In this document: positions 46,301-57,478 of the stretch, one piece after another | How positions within the stretch are numbered: position 1 is the stretch's first letter | Layout: every line of letters begins with the position of its first letter | NCBI GenBank assembly: GCA_024500155.1 | Contig: CM044860.1 | Span: forward strand, 7,426,501-7,490,500 | DNA length: 64,000 nucleotides | From: Chenopodium formosanum | Lineage: Eukaryota; Streptophyta; Magnoliopsida; Caryophyllales; Amaranthaceae | Direction of reading: 5' to 3' | Position numbers and translations under genes: made by a program | The notes under the pieces: model-generated | Databases searched by the model: none | The model's input: only the letters and a program-made list of their open reading frames with translations | What the model was told of the DNA's origin: nothing

Positions 46301-47405
46301 CCTGAGATGACTTTGATGCTGATCATTGGTCTTCCTGATAGTGAGACATGGCTCTGTTTATTTTTCAGATACAGCAATTGAGCGAATATGACCCATTGGA
46401 TTTATTCTCTGGATCAAGGGAGCGAATTCATAAAGCATTTAAGGCTCTCTTTGCAAATCCACAGAATAATCTGCGGATTTTTCTAAATAGCTCCCTAATA
46501 TATGGGGGCATGGGGGGTGGTGACCAAGGGACAGATTCTGTTAAGGTTGAAGCATTTGAAGATAATCTTAAATCTTTCTTGCATGGAGAAAATGGTTTGC
46601 ATAAAAGGAATTTTGTGCATCTTGTAGGAGAGGCAATACTTAAATCCGGTGTACTAGACAGGCTACTTGAAGTCCAAAAGCTTGACAAATTTGATGTGGA
46701 AGGGGCAATTCATGCTTATTATGATATTGTTTCCCAGCCTTGCAAGATATGTAAAGATTCCGGTGAAGACAGGCAATTGGGAAAGTATAGCTCTCTGCAT
46801 TCAATCCCTGTAGATGAAAGTCTGAAGATTGTAAGGGACTACTTGATAGCTGCAACAGCCAAGGACTGTAGTTTAATGATTAGTTTCCGTCCAAGGGAAG
46901 ATGATGATCAAGAATCACACTATAGAACAATATACCTGGATGCAACAAAGCAAAGGTTTGATGTCAAGGTAAAGATCTATCCTGGTCTATTTTAAAGTTC
47001 GCTTCAGTTGTATTATATTATTATCACAGAAAAAGACCATATGACTGTATACCTGTATATGATAATATTGATAAATTAGTTTACTTTACACCCCCCCCCC
47101 CCCCCCCCCCCCCCCCCCAAATGCCTCTTGGTAATTTAATGGTATCAAGAATGTGTTGGGCTTACATATGCTTATTTATGCTGTTTTCTCATGATACTTC
47201 TTTTCATTCTTTTACTCTCTGATGGTCTATGTTCCGTGCACTCTTGCAGGCATTTTTTATCGACCTTGATATGAAACCCTTGAATAATATGGAATACTAC
47301 TATGAGCTGGATCAGAAGATAGTCAACAGTTACAAGAAGATGGTCAAAATAGAGCGTGGTGCTGCAAATGGGGGAACCATTGAGGGGTATGAAACTGGAT
47401 ATTGA
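43355..47405 (+). CDS. IPK1: Inositol-pentakisphosphate 2-kinase
   Basis: Seven coding exons, all GT-AG with closing phases: 43355-43456, 44139-44342, 45127-45274, 45908-45948, 46082-46192, 46369-46968, 47250-47405; 453 aa, very close to known plant IPK1. The enzyme phosphorylates inositol pentakisphosphate at the 2-position to make phytate (InsP6), the last step of phytate synthesis, and affects phosphate sensing and mRNA export. Signatures are the N-terminal GEGAINLVLAYSGSSP nucleotide loop, VSREFLE, SVEIKPK (161-167), GFLPSS, RFKMHQ, YDPLDLFSGS, the zinc site His317-Cys327-Cys330-His346, SLKIVRDYLIAATAKDCSLM with Asp368, and FIDLD with Asp407. Trp168 follows EIKPK where I recall Cys in other plants. 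The 44424 segment after a CAG is not used because exon 2 joins in phase to VKILVSREF at 45127. The start matches the family's N-terminus. Identification is firm. Confidence 0.95.
47091..47118. repeat. 28-bp poly-C run in IPK1 intron 6
   Basis: Twenty-eight consecutive C residues between exons 6 and 7 of IPK1. Such runs are rare, unstable in length and able to form i-motif or G-quadruplex structures. The true length may be uncertain because of sequencing error. Confidence 0.95.
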
Positions 47406-49582
47406 GATTGAAAAAACTTCTTAAAAGGTTTTGCTTGGTATAGATTGTTGAGGATTGCACAGTTCCATTAAAATCCACATAACCTGACAAATTGTCCCTA
47501 AAGCTTCTGTAACCTAGTTAACTCTTTAAGAATATATTGTTATCTTAGGCATGCTCGACTGCTCGTGTCCAACTGTCCATAGTTTAGATTCCAATATTTG
47601 ATACTCTTAGAGTCCTCGTGTATAATTTTCATCTGTAATATGTAACATTTTGGTATGTATGTACAATATGTCAATATGTAATTCTTAATGTCTTATTGTG
47701 GTAGATGAACATTTTTTATTACCTCAACTATGAATTTCTGCCTTTCCTGAGTATGCGAATTTAATGATCATTGGTCGATGTTAATTAAGCGATCCAGATC
47801 AAGGAATGTAGCTGTCAAGTGTTTTATGATTCATGCAACAGGAGTTATAAGTTTATGATTATTTCATTGTTTTTGTTTCTTATGCTTTCTCTGTTAATTT
47901 TATTGTATGCGTTATCTTGATATTGCTATGCGCCTGCACTGAGGTTATACTTGATATGTAGTGCTAGGGCAGTGCCTCCCAATTCATTTACAGTGCTTGA
48001 ACTGTAGGGTAAAATGGAATAAAGAGAATTTCCCCTTGTAAATTGGATGATCTGTTGCCATGAGGGTCGGAGGAACTTAGTTTTCGATGAATTATTGGTC
48101 ATAGTTTGATTAGAGAACTAAAATCAGCTCATATATGTGAGTGAGTGGGTGTGTGCTACTAGCTGCTATGGTAATTCTTCTGTTGGAGTAATGTCTAATT
48201 TCATATTTGCAGTTTGGATGTTAAATTTCATAACCGATTGTAGCTTTGCTCGGCTCATGACGAACTCTCAGGCATCACTGGGATGGAACACTATGCCACG
48301 GATAGCCTCATCAGGTTCCATATTTGGTGTTTAAAAGCATATTAGTGACATATAGCATCTAGAATCTTCATGACCATAATTTATACAGGATAATTGTTCC
48401 CTTAACTGTCAAGATATATTCTGTAGATAGAATTCCACAAACTTATTCTTGCTTGCGTCTGAGTTTGAAAAAATCAGAAAAGATTAGTGAACATGAATAT
48501 ATAAATGGGTTCTCTAAATTTTGTTCCTTGCAAACTTCATTGACAAGGAAGTTTATTCTCCATTTGTGTATCTAATTCTTACAGAATTATGTCCAAGGTT
48601 TGATCTTTTTCATTATATATTTTTGCATTATATGCTTCAATTTAACCTGATATAGTGTGCAGCAGAATCTGTAAGTTAATTCTGTCTTTGTATTCACAAT
48701 CTTAGTACCACTTGCGTTCCCTCCCTACGACCTATTTTCTTCATTTCTAAAGAAGCTAAATTTATTTTACAGTTTTTTCTGCAGATTGATGCTGTTGTTT
48801 TTACGCTGATGTTAACAGATTAAAAATAACTAGAGTGTACCCATGCATTTTGCACGGGATATATATTATATTAGAAAGATATTAAATATATAATATAAGA
48901 AAAAAATATATTTAAAATATGGGAAGTTGATTTTGATTTTGTAACTTAGACTCTTTTCTTTTGAGCTACTGTCGTCTGTTATGGACTTGTAGTCTGGTCT
49001 GCTCTCTACTAAACCCTGCTTAACTCTGCTCTACTAAGTATTAATAATCTGCTGACACTTGTTCTGTACTGTTGACACTTGTTCTGCCCTAGTCACACTT
49101 GCTCTGCTCCGCTCTACTAAATCTGATATGATGTTCTCTGCTAAGCTCACAAGCTCAAAAAACAAGGTCTTACTTTTATATATCGGTGGGCACACAATGT
49201 GTCCAGCTGTTATGGGGTTTACTTTGTTAAAGGTATAGGGGTTACTCATTCAGTGTTATAGGGGTTATTCAGTTAGTGTCATAGGGGTTATTCCATAAGT
49301 GTTTTAAGAGTTACTTTGTTCTTTTATAAGCAGTTATTCGGTGAGGCTAGTTGCGCAAAAAGCGTGCTTACATTTTTTTTGTTTTACTGATTAGAGAAGT
49401 GGAAATTGTTTGGAGGGTAGTCCCAAAAAAATGCATATAATTGAAAGGTTGGGGATTTTGAGTGCTATGGTGAATTATTGATAAAGGAATTATATACCCG
49501 TATGACATATATTATACTAAGTAAAAAAAAAAAATGTTATGGAGTAGTAGTTTCTCAAAATTAAAATTAAAAAAAAAAAAAG

Positions 49583-49624
<42 letters not shown>

Positions 49625-50911
49625 AAAAAAAAATAGTGGGATAGGTATTTATTGTATTTTTTAATTATTACATAAAAAATAAAAAAAAATATAAAAACCA
49701 AATGCATGAGAGTTTAGCATTGGGATTTTGAAGGCTTCTCGTTAAAACGACTCATAAATTATATATAAGATTTTACATAATACTTGTATTTTTTTAGGCA
49801 AAATTATGCTGTTGTGCACTAGTTTGGTATAGTATTAGCTAATCTGACTTGTTTTAGTTTGATGCATAAACTATAGTATCAGTGGATCTTCACTTCTCAA
49901 AGTGGATAACTCTATAGTCCTGATCCCATCAAAAAATGCAGTAACATTCACCGGAGAAGCTGATCCTGTATATATTGTATAAGCTGAGGAAATTCCAGAG
50001 CACCTTCGCGCTTTCAAGGAACACTAAAAAGATGACAAGGAAAGAGATGAAGCTAAAATGATGTGTATGAGACTATGAGCGATTTGTTTTCTATTGCCAC
50101 ATAGTTTTAGTTGCTACTCAGTGTTAATTTTTTACCCTGTAACAGGAAAAATCTGATTATAATCATCAAATGTTACCAACAAAGAATGTGCATATATATT
50201 ATTTACTTGGTTCTTTATGCTGTTATCAAAGAAAAAATGTCAATTTTTTGTCTTGTGTTGTAAAGCAAGAGCTTCATAATCTGTCTACATTGGTGTTGCG
50301 CTTTTATAGGCCATATTTTCTTTACTTGCTACTATATCTGCATCAACGATAAGGCTAAGCTTCTGCGCAGCACAAGGAACATTAACATAAACAGGTTATA
50401 TAAAATTTCGACCTAATATCAATTTTTTTCTTCCCCCATCATTCAGGAATCAACTTGTTCATGGTTTTAAATCCAAGGTCTTGGTTAGCATTTTATTGTG
50501 GTGATGGTGAATAATCCAACTTTTAAGGGACAACGACAAGTGGCCTCGCTCAGTTTTGTTTATTGAAATTGGAAATATCTTTGGGTAGGGATGATCCCAT
50601 CATATGATCATATCGTTAGAGATGCTGTAAGAAACATCAATGGATATCGTTTGCACCTATGAATTTCACTTGATTCAGAAAGGCAATCGCAAGAAATGTC
50701 AACACTAGACAAAGAAAACGCATACAAGTACTAACTTTTCTCTCATTTCTTTTAATAAATATTAACCTCAGGAGAAAAATATGAAACCCTATACTGTACA
50801 GAAAATACAGGAGGATCCTCTGTTAATTAAAAACTCTACCCCAATACACAATGCCGAGAAAGAGACCCAAAGAATGTGGAAAGCTTATCCTTGTAAGCAG
50901 CAACACATTCT
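47406..50911. other. Region between convergent IPK1 and Sec14 genes
   Basis: Both flanking genes point into this 3.5-kb interval, so its edges hold their 3' UTRs. I found no third gene. Near 48965-49130 there is CTCTGCTCTACTAA / CTGACACTTGTTCTG-type repetition, at 49208-49330 ATAGGGGTTA(C/T)T repeats four or five times, and at 49587-49619 a T-run. The stretch 49900-50060 is less AT-rich but broken in all frames. Confidence 0.55.
48830..48862 (-). mobile_element. Helitron-like 3' terminus
   Basis: On the minus strand CCCGTGCAAAATGCATGGG forms an 8-bp hairpin, followed after six bases by CTAGT. That is the Helitron 3' end pattern (hairpin then CTRR, insertion before T). The element would extend to higher coordinates; I could not place its 5' TC end. 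Confidence 0.5.
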
Positions 50912-52321
50912 TCACCAGCAGAACCTTCTCCTCTGTAGATTGAATAATACATGTAAGCAATGATAAACTTAAGCAACAAACATCTAGGGAAAGTCTGCAT
51001 TCACACCAATAACTTAAAGAACAAGGTTTTTCATGACTATATACCCGGAATCTAGCAGATTCTTGTGCATCAAAGAATGTGAGCAAATCTTCCTGCCTCA
51101 TCAAAGCTTCATGTAATGCCTGTTCATCAAACAACGATATAAATGACCCACAAACACTTCACAGACTTATTTAATTTTCCAGTAGCTGGACACAAGAAGA
51201 GCTTCCCTTCGAGTTTTTTCTATTCATTTTACATCAGAAAACATTTCATTACAAATTAATAATTGTAACAAATTTACAATTAAGAGAGCTACCTTTTTGG
51301 TCGCAATCAACTCTGCTTCCAGAGCATCCACACGATATATTGCAGCATTTAGCAACTCCTCTTTCTCAGAAGGCATTTGTGTTGGCTTTGTCTGTAATGT
51401 TTTTACATTCTCTTCAAGATCACTGAGCCTTCTGAGTGTAACTAAGCGAAATTCTGTCTCTGTCATGTCTGGACTCACTGACGGTTGTTGCAAATTTTCT
51501 TTAAAATCTGGTCCAAGGATATCATGAAGGTTGCGGGCAAAATTCAAAATAAACATGGGAACTTCTCGAGAAATTTTCATCGTTGCTGATCGGAACAAAG
51601 CAAATAAGGTCACAAAGAAGGCCACGACTGCAGCGAAAATTCGGAAATGACTTTGCTCTACGTCTGCAGATTGTTGAGATATTGTCTCTGCAATAAATTA
51701 CACTAGACATGCTGAAAAATCAAATTAGACAATTATTTCACAAGCAAACAATAAAATCTAGTCCAAGTTCAACTAGTTCTTCCAGAAGCAAAAAAGGAAG
51801 CACAACAAAAAAAGAATTAGAGAAAAGAATGCAGCCCAGCTATTAGTACGCAATAACAAACATGCGACCATAAATATATCATTTTGGATGAAATAGTACA
51901 CTCTTACACTTTAGGATTGGTATGCTAACCTGTGGATGGATTAGACTGATCAATGGAGACAACTCCTACAGATTCTGAATCCAAGTGCTTCACAATTACA
52001 GGAACATGTTCATCATTATCAGGAATGCCACCAGTAGAGCCACTATTTCTGGCTATCCGAGCCTGCAAAATATCATTTCCTGTCAGGATCTCCTCCTTTG
52101 CCCTCTATCTTCAAAATAAATAAAACTTTATTAAGTGAAAATCCCCCCCTTCCCCCCCTCCAAAACCTCCCCACTATTTCTGGCTATCCGAGCCTGCAAA
52201 ATATCATTTCCTGTCTCCTCCTTTGCCCTCTTTTCTTCAAATTACAAGAAACTTTATCTAGTGAAAAATCTCAACCCCTCCCCCCCCCCCCCCCCCCCCC
52301 CCAAACCCCCCACCTCTCCAG

Positions 52322-52353
<32 letters not shown>

Positions 52354-55300
52354 AATAACAAGGGCTAAATTATTCTGTTTAGGCCAAAATTTTGAAAGTA
52401 TACTACCAATTCCATGTCCAAGACAATCAGAATTTTCTTATGACTAGCTATGCAGCTTTAGAATTTAAATATCATTCTTTATGAATAGGCAGCTCTTAAT
52501 GTTTAGAGATATATCTTGTGCAGTATTAAGAATCAGCCTACAGCCTCTACCTAGCCAAAACTGACGAGGAAATACCGAAATAGTAATGGGAGGAGATAAG
52601 GTCGAGTTTTAAGAAACCCAGGTTGAAAGAGCCTAAGTATATAAAATTCCAATAAAAACACTAGTGCAAAATATTAACTTAATTTAATGGAAGTCAAGTC
52701 TATCAGATGTTGGGTACATGAGGGCTCACTTCTTCATCCACTGGCATCAATTTTAACTCCAAAGAAGCCCTAGGTGCTCTAGAAGAAGAAATTTCTTCAA
52801 CTTCGGATCCAGACTCTGCTGTTGATGTGTCATGATTTTTAATCTGGTGGTCAAGCAAAAATACATAAATACATAAGTAACATCAGGACAAACAAATAAT
52901 ATGCAAACAAAACTGTAACAAATTTTTATGTACCCACAGAGAATTTTATTCGAGAAATTTAACATACCATCTTGTTATAAGCAATAACCCTGCCTTCACT
53001 GTTTGATATAGCTACTTCGGCTTCGCCAGATTGAATCAACTGCAGGTAATCAATCAGAATTCAACAAATCAAAAACTTAAAAATTTGGCAATTTGAACAT
53101 ACAGTCATAGAATTTGCACGTGAATGCTCATTTTTAACAACCTTTAAGATTTCAGGATCTTTCCATGGTCCCTTGTCAGACCTTACACAACCTCCTTGAT
53201 CTGCACAATTGCATGTACCGCCAAGAAATTCAGGCAATTGGCTGTATGAGGCAATCAATTTAAACAATAAGTAAAGCTAAATAGGTAATATTCAGTAGAA
53301 GGTTGATCATACAAAATGACAACCAACATGGGTATCCAGTGAGATTACCTTTTGTCAATGATCTCAAACAGTTTGCTCTGATATTTGGGGCCAAGGACCT
53401 GACAAGGATATGAAAATCAAAATTTTCATATAACTTAAAGGTGATTTACTAATGGATCTTGGTCGATAAACATATTTAAGTACTCTAATATTTTACATGA
53501 ATTTTGGATGTCGTATGAGGATCAAGAAAAGGCTTGATTACATTCCAGACCAATTTAAAGCCATTGCCAGCATTAATGATATACATTCGGTAAAGAGTCT
53601 GCAGAAATATCCGCAGCAAACATAAGAAACAACACAGGTAGGTGGTAATCAGATACATTAAAAACATTATCATTGAATTCAACAAAACAGTTCGTAGCTA
53701 CTCAACATACCTCAGGATAGTTGTCGTTATCAATTTTTTGTAGCCGCATTATCAGTTCACGAGCAGGTTTTGTTAGGTTTTTATAGCCCTGATGATAAGT
53801 TAAAAAAATAATTGGAACTCATTTTATGCACCTCTCAAGACAAAAGACCTGTGCATTATGCCCACTGATAATTGAACAGATAACAAGTGAAATAGGCAAC
53901 ATACCACGCCTTGAACATCGAGAATAGTTGTATTTGAATCTATATGCCTTTTAGCAGCAATGGAGCAAGCTGGATATTTCAGTGCAAAGCACCTTTCAAA
54001 ATCTTGAGCATGATATTTGAGGTATCGTTCCATTGTAGTTACTTGCATAAGCTTCTCTGTATCAACTTTTCCCAGTAGGTAAAGATAGACAGGCCGCCCA
54101 TCTTTGTCAACACCATGAAATCCCTGGGGATAATACTTTAAGACCTCATCCAACTCATGGTACACAAAATCCTGACAGAAAGCAAACAAGAAGTCATTTT
54201 TTTAAAAGGATTGAACAAATAACAGAAGAGTAATCCATTCCGCCAAACTATTGAGGCAGCAGAACTGCAGAAGGCTGGGTTGCTGTGCAACTACTCAGAT
54301 CAATGTCAATAATTTAAACTCTGACCTCAAGGATAGTGTCGGCACCAAATTCTTTTCTCCACTTGAGCATATCAACCCACATCTGCTTTGCCTTCTCAAT
54401 GTCAAACTTTCTTGCCTTCAAAAACCTGCAAGGATGAATTTTCAAGAAACAAATATATCATTCAGAAGATATATAAATATTCCATTTAATTAAATAGATA
54501 CCAAACAATAGCTGCTAAACAAAATATCCAAAGGTTTCAGGCAATTGTCAACAGTTAGCAAACAAAAAGCAATTTGTCTAAGCAACTCATTCACAATACA
54601 ATAATACAGAAGAAACTTAACTGCAGTCATTAGAACACAGCACAGAACTTTTACATGGAACAGAAAAGCCATAATAGAAGACAGTGGTATAGCCTATCGA
54701 TATCATCACCAACTAAAAGAACAGATTACCTCAGCAAGGTGTAATAATTATCATGTCTTGCAGGTAGTACCTCATCCAAAGCCAGTGCTTGTCGAAATGC
54801 TTGCACAGCCTGCACTTCCTTAACATCTCGTACATCCTTTATAGAAACAGAAGGAAGGCCTTCAACCTTCCTCTTGCCTTTTTTCTTGCTGAGTGAACGC
54901 CTTATTTTACTGGATGCGTTAATTGCTCTCTTTTTAAAACCTCCCATCTTCTTCTTCTTCTCATCTTCTGATATCTCAACATCTGATTTCCGCTCTTTTC
55001 TTTCACGACTTGTTGAGCCTTCAAAACCTGCAAACATTATATAACACTTAGTAAACCTCTATTACATTATTCCATATCTTTAAATTAAAAAAAAAAATAC
55101 AAGCTATAATATCACTTTGGTTTGTCAGTCTTCTCTAAGGACAGGTTGGATATAAATTAGAGAACGGCAAAAATATTGAGTTACGAAAACATGATCGAGA
55201 ACAAGCTAATAGGTACAAGGCTATTTAGCCTATCATTGAGTGTCAATGTAAGCTTTTAATTATATGTATCACAGCCATGTGTAAACCATTCAAGTAACCT

Positions 55301-55938
55301 TAGTAACTATTTCCCCTCTACTGCATACGAAGTACTACTTATGCTAATACTTGTAGAAAACAAAAGTTCATAGATACAAGGCTATACTTATTACTTAAGC
55401 ATCAATGTAAGCTCTCGATTCTACATCTTTGCAAATGTATATCTTTCAAGTATCTTTATTCGCTCGTGCTCCCCTACAGTATACGAACTATCCTAATCCT
55501 CGTATAAAACATGATTACACCCCCAAACCCGAGCTTGATACAAGTGATCTATGATCATTAATGGAAATACCATCAACAGAGAAATTAACAGTCTTTCATA
55601 CTACACAAATTCACTAACACAGTGACAGTGATTCTTAACAGAACACATAATCTACCTACAATGCTACTCCGGTCGGTACATACTGTAAATTTTTAACAAG
55701 ACACATGAAAATGTATCTCAATACTGTAAACTTGTGAAGTATAGATGGCAACCTTTTCCTAACATCCCATAATTTCAGACCACCCGAGAAAAATGATGTA
55801 GACGGAATTTGATCTCAAGTCTTGTATTCTACCTCCACTTAAAGACTTGTACCCACTTAATTAGCTAATCATACATCCTCTCATACAGTCATACATACAC
55901 AACATTGAATTACACATTACATAATCATTGCAAAATTA

Positions 55939-55978
<40 letters not shown>

Positions 55979-56167
55979 AAAGAAAAAAAAAGCAGCAATT
56001 AATCAAAAAACACATCATTTAGAATTTGAATTATGCATGATAATAATTACTCAAAAGTGCAAAAATCCAAAATTGGGGATTGAGAAATAAAAAAGGAACA
56101 ATTGAAACTTACAAGGACGAGCAAAGTCAAGTGGGCCAGACAAGCTGGAATTCCTCCCTAACTCCAT
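50912..56167 (-). CDS. Sec14-nodulin phosphatidylinositol/phosphatidylcholine transfer protein (SFH type)
   Basis: Fourteen coding exons, GT-AG throughout, phases closing to 619 aa: 56167-56113, 55027-54730, 54425-54326, 54171-53905, 53788-53711, 53598-53497, 53398-53349, 53241-53142, 53039-52968, 52843-52730, 52062-51930, 51687-51293, 51119-51045, 50932-50912. A basic Lys/Arg-rich N-terminus precedes CRAL-TRIO_N (about 85-150, LLRFLKARKFDIEKAKQM) and the CRAL-TRIO/Sec14 domain (about 160-335; GRPVYLYLLGKVD, ILDVQGV, YIINAGNGFKLVWNVIKPFL, LPEFLGGTC). An acidic linker, a hydrophobic helix (473-488) and a coiled-coil nodulin-like C-terminus ending RRRFCW follow. The family exchanges PI and PC and primes PI 4-kinases, as in Arabidopsis SFH1, which polarises root-hair growth. 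The protein is probably cytosolic and peripheral at membranes. Exon 14 codes only six residues plus stop. Exon 11's acceptor is tandemly duplicated. The class is firm; the exact orthologue is not assigned. Confidence 0.92.
52040..52302. repeat. 131-bp tandem duplication over the exon 11 acceptor
   Basis: CCACTATTTCTGGCTATCCG begins at 52040 and again at 52171. Both copies run through the same exon 11 start, its CAG acceptor, a CTCCTCCTTTGCCCTCT tract, an AAACTTTAT block and a C-rich end. In the second copy the C-rich end has grown to a 23-bp C-run (52280-52302), followed by a 29-bp A-run at 52322-52350. The copies differ at several bases outside the exon part. Confidence 0.9.
55944..55991. 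repeat. A-rich tract in intron 1 of the Sec14 gene
   Basis: A run of about 30 A followed by GAAA-type sequence. It lies within the 1.1-kb first coding intron. It could be an old retroposon tail but I see no body attached. Confidence 0.7.
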
Positions 56168-57357
56168 TCTTTAAACTTCAACAAATTTTCGATTTCTCCA
56201 TTGACAATCTTCCAACCAAAATAAAAAACGAAAATTAAAATAAAAATTAAATAAACAATAGCATTCAATTTCAGAAAATATGGAAATGAAATAATGATTA
56301 TAATTTCAAAATAAAATAAAAAAAAATACCTGGAATTAGAGGAGAGAGAGAAAGAAATGCAAAAAGAAAGTGGAGTTAAAGTAGATTGTAGAAAATTCAA
56401 AGAACCCCCAATTTTAATTTTTCTTTTCGGCCGAAAATTTCAAAATTTTGAAAAAATCAAAATACTAATAAAATAAAATTAGTTAGGAAAAATTGAAATG
56501 ATAGGAAAGAAAAAAGTTAGGGTTTAAAAGAGGTATGAATTTGTGGCAGAGAGTTTCGCGGTTTATTAGTTTGGTAATGGTAATGGTAATGGTAATGGTA
56601 ATGGTGGTATTTGATATATTGAGGGTGACACGCACTCAAAGTGGGTCCCCTTTTGTGATTGCTTTCAATGACACGTTTGCTTTTCCGATTGCTTTGCCGT
56701 TTTTATTCCCGCCTCTTTTCTCTATGGAACTTTGGAGTGTATGTAATAATAATAGAGGTGAGGTGGATGTCTATTTATTATTGGGTACATTTTTGGGTGT
56801 TGGTTAACTTTTTCCGTTTATTGGATGGACTACTTCCGCTTTATATTGTTTATAACAATTTGATATAAATTAAAGAGGAAAAATGTCTTATTGTTGCAAA
56901 TAATGTGAAACAGAGATTATAGATAAGTTTGAAAAAAAGAAGTTTAATAAGGAATAAAGGTTATTTTCAATTTATAACTACAAGAAGTTTTAAATAAAAT
57001 CTAATAGGATTGATTAATTTATTATGTTTAACTTAAATAAAATTTCAAGGCTAAACATGTAAAGCGAGCTTATAAAGTCTAATTAGTTATAGACTTATAG
57101 GTCAATTGTGATTAGTTGAATAGAACACACTAAGTTTAAAATAGTTCACAAAAGTATAAATCAAATGTTTAGACTATGTTATATGTATCTTGGTTAAGAC
57201 TAGGAAATTTAAAATGGCTAATAGTCAGATTAGGTCTTATTAGGATCAGATTAACCCGAGTGATTTCAGTCATATACTTCGTAGATAATTTCAGGTTGGA
57301 ATGAACCAATTTGAGTGTGATTTAGGTATGAGATACCAGTGAGCAGTAGATTAGTTC
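56168..57357. promoter_or_regulatory. 5' flank of the Sec14 gene
   Basis: On the minus strand a donor-like CCAG/GTATTT at about 56330 and a purine/pyrimidine-rich stretch just upstream suggest a 5' UTR exon near 56332-56400 and a short UTR intron before the start codon. A hexamer array (GGTAAT)n lies at about 56574-56606. Farther out I see no gene up to the LINE target site at 57358. Confidence 0.45.
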
Positions 57358-57372
57358 AGCATTATCATATCT
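57358..57372. repeat. LINE target-site duplication, left copy
   Basis: AGCATTATCATATCT, identical to 61560-61574. It adjoins the T-run that is the poly(A) tail of the minus-strand LINE. Confidence 0.92.
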
Positions 57373-57478
57373 TTTTTTTTTTTTTTTTTTTGGTTAAAAG
57401 GAGCAATTAGATTAACATACTAAATAAGTCTCAGTACAGAGTAGATATGAGTTATAGGACATGCCAAAACATAGTCAT

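Noticed and set aside
52098..52368. Proline/lysine frames on the plus strand
   Set aside because: Produced by the C-run and A-run of the tandem duplication in a Sec14 intron.
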